Position numbers and translations under genes: made by a program. The notes below the pieces were generated by a model, which saw only the letters and a program-made list of their open reading frames with translations, was not told the DNA's origin and did not search any database. This document shows positions 1 through 10,174 of a DNA stretch of 10,174 nt, one piece after another (the stretch's first letter is position 1; every line of letters starts with the position of its first letter). Origin of the DNA: Chromera velia (Eukaryota; Sar; Chromeraceae); contig JAHBMJ010003547.1 of the NCBI GenBank assembly GCA_018398765.1, forward strand, positions 1-10,174. Direction: 5' to 3'.

Positions 1-185
1 AAGGGGTAGGGGGAGACGGCCTCTTCCGGGATCACTTCAAAGAGGCCTGTGGGGCGGAGGGCATCGCCCATGCTTTGGCGATGATCGGAAAGTTTCCCTT
101 CGGCAGTCAGAGAAGAGAAGTCAGATGGAAGAACTTGCATGCCGCAGGCCAAAGCAGTAGCGGAAGAATCAGAAGAGGAACTCAT
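1..185 (-). CDS. possible N-terminal fragment of an unknown protein, cut by the window edge
   Basis: On the minus strand an ATG at 185-183 opens a frame that stays free of stops to the window edge, about 61 codons. The predicted start is Ser-rich (MSSSSDSSATALACGMQ) and the rest is mixed and soluble-looking, ending near GLFEVIPEEAVSPYP. The ATG has A at -3 (AACATG). I recognise no domain. If real, the gene is divergent to the transporter that starts at 1171, with about 985 bases between the two start codons. The main doubt is that the plus strand, in the same triplet register, is also open from base 3 to a TGA just after 185, so this could instead be the 3' end of a plus-strand gene. In a GC-rich stretch this short, an open frame can also occur by chance. 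Confidence 0.35.
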   Translation of the reverse strand, partial: MSSSSDSSATALACGMQVLPSDFSSLTAEGKLSDHRQSMGDALRPTGLFEVIPEEAVSPYP

Positions 186-424
186 GTTGATTGATAAGGA
201 TGTGGATACGCAGCGAGGCGATACTGTCGATCGGTCGAAAGAGCGATAAGATTTGGTACTCGAAAGCGCAAGAAGAAGAGGATCAAACCCAGTGCTTTAT
301 GTGGAGGCGGAACTCAGACAATCAAGTTTTTGTGAGGGACGGGGAGGTGTCAGAAAACGGGACTCAAAGAATGCAAACACTTTAGGATGCATCATCTCGA
401 AGTCTCGCGTTGAAGTCTTTGAAC

Positions 425-499
425 TGCATGCATGCATGTCTTTCTTTGATCGACGCGCCGACGAAAGAATTTTACCCTTGTCACCCCGGACTGCATGCA
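425..499. promoter_or_regulatory. TGCATGCA-type motif cluster
   Basis: The self-complementary word GCATGC occurs in an overlapping run at 425-438 (TGCATGCATGCATG) and again at 492-499 (TGCATGCA). A further GCATGC lies near 137-142, inside the possible left-edge gene. Known facts: CATGCA (RY) elements are bound by plant B3 factors, and TGCATGCA is bound by some apicomplexan AP2 factors. Which of these, if either, applies depends on the organism, so a regulatory role is inference from position upstream of the transporter gene. Confidence 0.25.
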
Positions 500-633
500 C
501 CTCCGGCCGATCTCGAGGGCCGCGGGAGTGACGCCCATAACTGCACTCAGGGGTGACTTACTATGTGTATGCGTCGAAGGGTCACGGGTGAGTGCCCCGC
601 CTTTGCTCATGCACGCAGTGCCCGAATCGATCG

Positions 634-688
634 ATCGATCGCGATCGATTAATTATAATTATAATATGAATATATTATAATTATAATT
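634..688. repeat. two adjacent perfect palindromes (GATC-type and AT-only hairpin)
   Basis: A perfect 16-bp palindrome, ATCGATCGCGATCGAT, occupies 634-649. Directly after it lies an AT-only inverted repeat: arms 651-667 and 672-688 are exact reverse complements over 17 bp, with the four-base loop GAAT. Both were checked base by base. The AT-only segment sits in an otherwise GC-rich flank. Confidence 0.85.
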
Positions 689-915
689 CCTCAACTTCGG
701 AAATTTGTATGCTCTTTTTCATGTCAGGGCTGGGGCCTCTACGATCCATGATTCCATTGAATCACCCCGGCCGCGCATCCCGGGCGCTCGGGCCCGGAAT
801 TTTCCGGCCAAGTGCCCGCGCGTATAGTCCTGTCAGGGGTGCGCCACGGCTCGACTCGCTCGAAGGACTTCATTCATAGACTGATCCTTTCGAGACAGAG
901 AGACAAGGCGACACG

Positions 916-1146
916 GTATGAGACGGCTCCGTAGTTGCGACATATTCTCTCGATCTCTCGTGAATCTGGTTTCACCTCGTTACCGAAGCCTCCTGTCCTA
1001 TCGTCAATCACTTGTCTCTTTCAGTGTATGGTGGGAGTTATTTCTTTCCGGTCTCCTGTATCAAAAGTTTTGTGATTTGTGTTGTTCGAACGAGACAGAA
1101 GAGTCTGGACGATCCGGAGTAACAAACCTTTTGTTCTTGCCTTCAG
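916..1146 (+). other. possible 5'UTR intron of the transporter gene
   Basis: A plausible donor (ACG|GTATGA at 916) and a good acceptor (pyrimidine-rich stretch ending TTCAG at 1142-1146) flank this segment, placing an exon start 24 bases before the ATG at 1171. The segment contains an ATG at 918 that would otherwise precede the real start. Removing it would give a cleaner leader. This is inference from splice signals only. Confidence 0.3.
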
Positions 1147-1170
1147 TCGAGTTTCGTCCTACCATTGACG

Positions 1171-4935
<3,765 letters not shown>

Positions 4936-5007
4936 GTAAAGTTCACAGCTGTCGTACGAGCGGATAGACCTGCCAAAAAGAACTAACTTCCAAGTACTTC
5001 CAAACAG
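4936..5007 (+). other. possible 3'UTR intron starting right after the stop codon
   Basis: The TAG stop (4933-4935) is followed at once by GTAAAG, so TAG|GTAAAG reads as a good donor. An AG preceded by CCAAAC is found at 5006-5007. Removing this would take only about 72 bases from the 3'UTR and would not change the protein. The donor lacks the G+5, T+6 pair in the form used by the six coding introns (it has G at +6), so this is a weak call. No AATAAA-type signal is found close after the stop. Confidence 0.2.
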
Positions 5008-5250
5008 GTGTCCAACCATGAGTCGTGAAGCTTTGCACGGTTGAATCGTAATCGAACATGCAAGCTTTGAACTTATTTCAACTTGGTTTCAAGTTGGTTT
5101 CTATTCTATGCATACAATTTTCCATGCATTCATGTTTCACACTAGTACTACGCTATAATACTAGCTATAATATGATAGAGATGGTTTGGAGCTTTGGATC
5201 TCTCATAAATGGGTTTGGATATCCATGCAAACCTGACATTTCAATTCATA

Positions 5251-5365
5251 TTTGGAGCACCTTCCTTATGTTTGATCTATATAAGTTACGTTATTTTAGT
5301 GAAACTAACTTTGAAGAGTGCCAATTGTGCTTCTAAGCTTTATTTTTAGCTTTATTTGATCTAGG
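5251..5365 (+). repeat. diverged direct repeat, copy 1
   Basis: This copy shares with 5755-5890 an ordered series of words: TTTGGAGCA, TTTGATCTAT, ATAAGTTAC, TAGTGAAACTAA, then AGCTTTAT with TGATC. Copy 2 has an extra segment of about 20 bases before the GTGAAACTAA block. The element family is not recognised. Confidence 0.6.
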
Positions 5366-5570
5366 CGTCGGCTAAAAAAAAAACATTTTCTAAATTTAAG
5401 CGTTTTACTTTTTTTTTCTTTTTCAGTCAAACAACTGTTGTTCAAATGTTGCACAAGTGTTTTTTCTCTGTTACATAATTTAACTGTTGTTAAATGTTGT
5501 TCAAGGTTAAAAAGTTAATTAAAAAACTCCTCACTAGCAAATCGCTTATTTTTTTTTTAAGCCGGCGCAG

Positions 5571-5584
5571 TACTAGGCCTAGTA
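5571..5584. repeat. 14-bp perfect palindrome
   Basis: TACTAGGCCTAGTA is exactly self-complementary, with a central AGGCCT. It stands next to a short GC-rich island (GCCGGCGC) in AT-rich DNA. No function is evident. Confidence 0.8.
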
Positions 5585-5754
5585 TTTGAACAGTATTTGA
5601 TCATATTTCATTTCAAAAAATTGTTAGAAATGTTTGGACATTTAAAGATCTCTATACATTAAGCATTTTGGAGGTCTCCAATAAATTTGTATGTGAGTCC
5701 CTTTCTCTAACGTCTCATAATTATATAACGTCTCCAAAGCATCTCTAAACTTAA

Positions 5755-5890
5755 TATTTGGAGCAGCTTCATTATATTTGATCTATAAGTTACTAGGATG
5801 TTCTATTTAGCGCTTCTACTAAGCCTTCTAGTGAAACTAAACATGCTAATCATGCTAGCAATCATGTTTTGAAGCTTTATATGATCATAT
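5755..5890 (+). repeat. diverged direct repeat, copy 2
   Basis: Partner of 5251-5365, with the same ordered words and a short extra segment (about 5800-5825). Its 3' part (TGATCATATT followed by an A run and TGTTA) also resembles 5595-5625, so a third partial copy may exist there. Confidence 0.6.
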
Positions 5891-6180
5891 TCTATCTAAA
5901 AAAAATGTTACTAGGCATATCACAAAAAAAATGAATATATATCTCAGTTTGTCAGAGAATTGTTTTTTTTTCTTATTAAATCGAACTCGTCACTGCTTCA
6001 GAGCTTGACATTATCTTAGCTGTAGTGATATCTAACTCTTTAAGTTATTAATCAATCTGTATTTGAAGTTTGGATCTGAAAGAAGATCGATCTATCTGAC
6101 TGTAATGGTTGATTCAAGATCCTAATTGCAACAACACTTTTTCTTCCTCTCCCTGTCAACCGCCTCTTCTACCGCTTTTT

Positions 6181-6892
6181 TGTTCACACTGCATTTGTCC
6201 ACCTTTGCCTATGAAGCATCATGAAGCTCCTTTGTCCTGACCAACATCTCATACCTATTCTAAATGATTTCGGGGTGCCTTCTCGCTTGAGCATGATATT
6301 GTTGGAGCTCCAAGGAGCACGACTCGACCTGTTGCTTGCCGTCGACCAGTTAACAATGTGTTTCAGTGGAGCACTTAACGTTTTTGTAGTAGTCATAGTG
6401 GAGCTGTGCAGGTGTTTTTTGCCATGGCCAGTAAAAAACAGCCTGAACGGCTTGCAGTAATTATGTTGCAGCTACAGTCATGCATATAACAAGACCTGGA
6501 CATGACATGAATGGAGGCAAGCCTTGATGCCTTGGAAACACTTTCAAACATTGAAGCCAGTCAAAATTCTGCTTGACCTGTTTTGATGATAAGTCCCGAA
6601 ACCGCCTGCGACCTCTGCTTCACACCAGTTGCCGAAAAGTCGGCAAGTGCCGACCTTTTTGCACGCTGTGACAGAAAAAACCGAAAGAAAAAGGAGAGAC
6701 TAGAGGCACACACGAAGATTAGGACCGTCTAGAGAGTACAACGATCACTCTTGACAGATATGTGATAGATGAGCAACTGAAATCGTATGCCAAACAATTG
6801 CGTGCCAAAGCAACAAGCATCCAAAAGTGCGTAGAAAGAAGACAAAAAGTGTCATTTGATCAGATGAAGGCGCATGGATCATCAAACTGTAG
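6181..6892. other. gene-free stretch of intermediate composition
   Basis: Open frames of 60 to 80 codons occur on both strands (plus 6221-6460; minus 6396-6184 and 6960-6745), but they overlap each other and none shows a known motif. I compared the minus frame near 6200-6400 with retroelement reverse transcriptase and could not support it. A compact hairpin set at 6631-6660 is the only local structure of note. Confidence 0.5.
6631..6660 (+). repeat. overlapping alternative hairpins followed by a T run
   Basis: GCCGA-AAAG-TCGGC (6631-6644) can form one hairpin. GTCGGC-AAGT-GCCGAC (6639-6654) can form another that uses the same TCGGC, so the two exclude each other. TTTTT follows. The shape resembles a bacterial terminator, but the setting is eukaryotic. 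Confidence 0.6.
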
Positions 6893-7160
6893 CTAGATTG
6901 CCGCAACCTTGGAATGAGGAGGGGAAGCATAAGGAAGAGATGACTCGGAGCAGGCGGCAAGGGACCGTTGCTTGTATTCTCGAGCCATGAGCATGTTGTT
7001 TCTACAGGCAGGCCACAATAATTGAGGGAAGCCTTATAAAATTAAGTGACATCTCGACCAGTAATTTTTCAGAAGAAAAGTTCAAAAGACGTCAATTACT
7101 AGATTGACTAGCCTAAGGTGTGAACCTAAGAATACTACTGCATGCAATTTAATATTGCAT
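6893..7160 (+). repeat. dispersed repeat of about 250 bp, copy 1 (degenerate)
   Basis: This copy aligns in the same orientation with 8785-9055. Shared blocks include CAACCTTGGAATGAG (6904-6918), GGGACCGTT (6961-6969), GGCAGGCCA, and an identical 21-bp block at 7062-7082. The offset stays at 1888 to 1892 bases along the alignment. The frame that is open in copy 2 is broken here by small indels and a TGA. Confidence 0.8.
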
Positions 7161-7161
7161 G
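7141..7161 (+). repeat. 8-bp inverted repeat
   Basis: CATGCAAT and ATTGCATG flank the five-base loop TTAAT. The element lies at the 3' end of repeat copy 1; copy 2 has a weaker counterpart. Confidence 0.6.
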
Positions 7162-7204
7162 TTCGTCCATCATCACAGCGTCAACTCTCTTGGAAGGCTT
7201 TGTG

Positions 7205-7600
7205 GCGTCGTTATAATTGAGAACCCTCATGCAGCATCCTAGCCTCTGGGCCGTTTGACTGTTTTACGAGTTAAGCAACCAAACAAGAGGAAGGAACATC
7301 AGAGACATTATCTGAAATCGACAAGGCAGTGAAGATCCGGGGACCAGAGACTTATCACGCCGTTACAATTGAGAACCCACAGCATCCTAGCCTCTGAGCC
7401 GTTTGACCGTTTTACAAGTCAAGCCACCAAACAAGAGGAAGGAACACCAGACTCTGAGATCGACAAAGCAGCGAACGTTCCTCGGAGAGTTTTGACCTCA
7501 CTGCAATCGAGACCCCTCAGCGTCTAATCCTTCCGGCCCCTTGACCATTCTCCCATCAAGGGTCAAGCAGGAAGGGTCAAACACCGGAAATCAACGAAAA
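7205..7600 (+). repeat. three tandem units of about 140-150 bp, increasingly diverged
   Basis: The landmark GAGAACCC or GAGACCC starts at 7219, 7371 and 7509, giving periods of 152 and 138. Units 1 and 2 are close: both hold AGCATCCTAGCCTCTG, CCGTTTGAC, TTTTAC and CCAAACAAGAGGAAGGAACA, then an ATCGACAA block. Unit 3 keeps only traces, such as TTGACCATT, AAGGGTCAA and AAATCAACGAAAA. No coding frame is preserved through the units. Confidence 0.85.
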
Positions 7601-8784
7601 TGAAGAATATTACACCCTAAACGACCACCTATGCAATTCACTCCAGAAGCACAGCTTTTAATCAATAAATTAGCACGTGCATCCTCAGAAGGAATCATGT
7701 GTCAGCTTGGGGGTTCACACTGTCTGGTCTTAAAGAAAAATCGAATGTTGCGCTAATTTTAAAAGCGAATGCAGAGCAAAGAGGAAGCCACAGAAAATTT
7801 CGATCCACAAGCGATATACTAGGCAATATAATATGAGCAGAATCGGCCAAATAAGAAAAACGAAAAAGGCATTCAGTATGGGATGGAGTGGCAAAAGGGC
7901 AGATGTACTATCTGATTCAATGCCAACCATACATCTGCCATGATTTACACCGTCTGTATCGCTCGGCTTGTCCAACTCACACCATCAGCATGATGCATGT
8001 AGTAACTGTTTCGGTCTCTCGTTTCCTTCCACTGTTACCCTTGCTCTTCGATCATTGAATTTTTTTTTTTTGGCCCGGGGTTGGGTTCGATCCCTCCCTT
8101 CGTAAGGTCCCTTAATATCTATACATCTGGGTTAATTTGGTAAAAACGAGCTGTTTCACCGTAAGACAACTCTTTTTAGTGTTGGCTTCTTCCTCACCGA
8201 ATGTAGAGTGTTTGTAATTCGTTTCCAAAGCACTCTCCCCCTTTCCATCCTTTTCCATTCCTTTCCCAGTAGCACTCTTCTTCCCCATTGAGCTCTGAAG
8301 AACCAGCTTCAAGCCTAATCAACTCATATGTACCCTTACTTCTTAAATCAGATGGAGAGAAAAGAGATTGGCGTAACCATGGTTTCGTTCGGGGGGCCCT
8401 GAAGGAAAGGATTTGGTCGTAGTATTTTGGTCTCTTTAGAGAATGTCTGCTATCCACCTCTCTCCAAATGCTCTCTACAATCAGATCTGATGGGTGCATA
8501 TCTGCCTATCCGATCTTCTTCATCTCTTTGGTTCTCGTCTTTCAGACCCGGGACACCTGCTTCCTTTCCTTCAGTGTTACAGCTCTGCCCCCTTGCTACT
8601 TTTCGACCAGTAAGAAGTGAAATGGAGACGGTGAAGTGAACTTTCTCTGCATATAGTTTGAGAGCGAAGTGGAGGGTCCTGTGACAGCATCGATTCTTAC
8701 TTACACATTCACATTGTTCCTCTAAACTTGATCTTCCCTTGCTCTCCTATTGAGACCAAGAGCGGTGCCATTTCTTCCTACTAC
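7601..8784. other. gene-free stretch
   Basis: No convincing gene is seen. A minus frame of 81 codons near 7975-7730 is strongly hydrophobic but in AT-rich DNA, where this arises by chance. A minus frame of 101 codons (8499-8194) and a plus frame at 8427-8639 overlap one another without recognisable content. A T12 run with a B-box-like word lies at 8060-8094. Confidence 0.5.
8060..8094 (+). other. T12 run plus pol III B-box-like word
   Basis: Twelve T residues (8060-8071) are followed by GGTTCGATCCC (8084-8094), which fits the B-box consensus GWTCRANNC. The flanks do not fold as a tRNA T arm, and no A box or cloverleaf was found upstream. It may be a remnant of a tRNA-derived short retroelement, or chance. 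Confidence 0.2.
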
Positions 8785-9055
8785 AGACTGCCAACCTTGG
8801 AATGAGAAGGGAAGGCAATGCTATGAAGAATTAAGAGACGAGCAGGCGATGAGGGACCGTTACTTGGATTTACTAGCATGTTATTCCTGCCGGCAGGCCA
8901 ACACCACAATGAAGAGAAGCATGATGGAATTAAGTGACAACTCGATCGTTAATTTTTCAGAAGAAAAGTTTGATATATAGAAGTGAACTATTGGATTAAC
9001 CAGGTATGAACTTGAGAACACTCCATACGATCTAGCATACGATTGCATATCACAT
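8785..9055 (+). repeat. dispersed repeat of about 250 bp, copy 2, with an open frame
   Basis: Partner of 6893-7160. A plus frame from about 8750 to 8980 stays open for 76 codons, and its middle reads QCYEELRDEQAMRDRYLDLL followed by ACYSC. I recognise no domain, and the start is not an ATG with a clear leader. The frame may be the remains of a coding element that copy 1 has lost, or simply chance within a repeat. Confidence 0.75.
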
Positions 9056-9979
9056 TTTAATCAATTTTTAAAGCACAAATTTCCATGCATATACAAGATT
9101 GTACGAGATCACGGGCGCGTATCGCGCACTGAAGAATTTTAGACTGTATATTTAACATAAGTGATAATCCTATTATGAAATTGAACGACGACAAATTATT
9201 ATATCGTCGATCCCCGAATTTGACATGTGCCCATCCAAAATTTCAGTTTATCCAATTAATATTTTTAATCCGGCGCGGACCAAACTGAGAGGCCTAACAA
9301 TATATAAAGCCGTGGCCATAGAATAAAAATATATTATTAACACGAGATCAGTCAAAATTATAATGAGTTTGGTATAGTGCGTCTCTCTTCAAAAAATACG
9401 GCACAATCAATCAACAGCATCTCATGCACACATGCACTGCCAAACTCACTCACCTCTGCACGCAAAGCGCGCGTACGCACTAGCTTGTATGGAAAGCAAA
9501 GGGAATACATGGACCGGGGCTACGCGTTCAAACGGCCGGCGGCGCCACATACAAGATGAAAAAGATGAAACGAATCAATACTAAACGACAGAAAAGTAGA
9601 GAAAGAAAAGAAAGAAAGGGAAATGATAGTTTTGAAAACCGAAACGGACGATCGGTTTCGGGGAACTCTTCCCATAAGTCAAGATGACTGACGGGCTCTG
9701 AGAACGTAGGTGACCTGCATCTCTCTTTCTAAAGAAAAATTGAAAGTGTTTGAGGTCGAGACGACCGTGAGTGTATCTGAGAAGATCTCAGACCTCCTGA
9801 CATATAGAAAAGCAGACTTGGCACATAGAGAGCACCCAGTCTGGATCTCAAGTGACGGTCAGTGACCTACTCAGGTGCTGCTAAGTACCGCCTGACGAAG
9901 GAAGTATATGAGAGCAAATCTAAGGACTTCGACTCAAAAAATTTTTTATTGCCCCTTTCCCCCTATTCTGTGAGTGCAG
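9056..9979. other. gene-free stretch with small hairpins
   Basis: The first half is AT-rich. A TATATAAAG word at 9301-9309 looks like a TATA box, but no ATG-initiated gene follows at a fitting distance. A purine run lies at about 9590-9625. Hairpins are CCGAAAC and GTTTCGG (9639-9661) and TCTGAGA and TCTCAGA (9776-9792). No RNA gene family was recognised. Confidence 0.45.
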
Positions 9980-10077
9980 CGCCCAGAGGGCGAGGAGAGA
10001 ACTTCTGCTGCCTTGACAACAACAAACAGCTGATAGGCCACAACAGAAACAGGTCAACGAGCCTGCCAAAAAAGAAG
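9980..10077 (+). CDS. weak candidate internal exon of an unknown gene
   Basis: A pyrimidine-rich stretch (CCCCTTTCCCCCTATTCT) ends in GTGCAG at 9974-9979, and a near-consensus donor AAG|GTGAGT sits at 10078. Of the three frames across the 98 bases, only one is free of stops, entering in phase 1; it reads about 33 residues ending STSLPKKK. The same frame is open from 9862 to 10128. The donor matches the GTNNGT pattern of the transporter gene. No homology is recognised, and no partner exon was located, so this may be chance. Confidence 0.2.
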
Positions 10078-10174
10078 GTGAGTCAAATGATGAAAGATCA
10101 CGCGAGAATTGCAAAGCAACAGCCGTAATGAGACAAAGATGAGACGAGACGACAGCTGTTGCTCAGAGAGTACA

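Larger units (their letters stand above)
186..1170. other. gene-free upstream region, possibly a shared divergent promoter
   Basis: No convincing coding region is seen in these 985 bases. Several short open frames exist on both strands, but none has recognisable protein content or sensible splice signals. The stretch holds TGCATGCA-type motifs (425-438, 492-499), an adjacent pair of perfect palindromes (634-649, 651-688), a small inverted repeat of CCGGAA and TTCCGG near 794-807, and a pyrimidine-rich zone ending in a good AG at 1145-1146. No clear TATA box was found at a useful distance from 1171. Confidence 0.5.
5040..6180. other. AT-rich, gene-free stretch after the transporter
   Basis: Base composition changes sharply near 5040, from GC-rich coding DNA to AT-rich sequence with many A and T runs. 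Stops are dense in all frames. Short open frames such as 5058-5336 have no recognisable content and fit chance. The stretch contains a diverged direct repeat and a 14-bp palindrome, listed separately. It looks like old repeat-derived intergenic DNA. Confidence 0.6.

Noticed and set aside
6184-6396. Minus-strand frame considered as a reverse transcriptase remnant
   Set aside because: A faint resemblance to a loose spacing pattern only. No catalytic motif was visible and the frame is short.
7730-7975. Hydrophobic minus-strand frame of 81 codons that looks like a membrane protein
   Set aside because: AT-rich DNA readily gives Phe, Leu and Ile-rich frames. There is no supporting leader, splice or homology signal.
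8071-8110. tRNA gene
   Set aside because: Only the B-box-like word is present. The T arm does not pair, and no acceptor stem, D arm or anticodon arm can be built.
8194-8499. Minus-strand frame of 101 codons
   Set aside because: Mixed composition but no recognisable motif, and overlapped by an equally open plus frame. It could be revisited with RNA data.
9301-9559. TATATAAAG followed by an open frame at 9377-9559 as a small gene
   Set aside because: The frame begins with GTG rather than ATG and has no recognisable content. A TATA-like word is expected by chance in AT-rich DNA.
5400-10174. CRISPR array or prokaryotic operon
   Set aside because: No evenly spaced identical short repeats with unique spacers exist, and the spliced gene shows that the DNA is eukaryotic.

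Overview
The window looks like nuclear DNA of a eukaryote. It holds one convincing gene, and that gene is split by six spliceosomal introns. It also carries long dinucleotide microsatellites and a long stretch of AT-rich, repeat-bearing DNA without genes. The GC-rich coding style and short introns (120 to 448 bases) would suit a protist or microalga, but nothing here fixes the lineage.

Layout. At the left edge (1-185) is a possible minus-strand N-terminal coding fragment that runs off the window; a competing plus-strand frame makes this uncertain. Bases 186-1170 hold no convincing gene. They would form a shared upstream region if the left gene is real, and contain TGCATGCA-type motifs, two adjacent perfect palindromes and a possible 5'UTR intron. 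From 1171 to 4935 (+) a seven-exon gene encodes a 697-residue, 12-helix major facilitator superfamily (MFS) transporter. It has recognisable motif A and motif C, a large acidic loop between helices 6 and 7, and a roughly 200-residue hydrophilic tail. All six proposed introns share the donor pattern GTNNGT and end in AG, and every junction closes in frame. Intron 3 has a (TC)n(GT)44 tract lying directly against its acceptor; intron 5 has a long GA tract.

Just after the gene (about 5040) the composition drops sharply to AT-rich DNA. From there to about 10 kb I find no convincing gene. The region does hold a diverged direct repeat (about 5251/5755), a triplicated tandem repeat of about 140-150 bp (7205-7600), and two diverged copies of a repeat of about 250 bp, 1.89 kb apart (about 6893 and 8785). 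One of those copies is still open as a 76-codon frame. It also holds several small palindromes and hairpins. Near the right edge a weak candidate exon (9980-10077) with a good GTGAGT donor may mark the next gene.

I did not find a clearly new biological system. The most interesting signals are the splice architecture around exon 4 of the transporter (a UG tract at the acceptor plus a possible poison microexon) and the paired diverged repeats in the AT-rich half.
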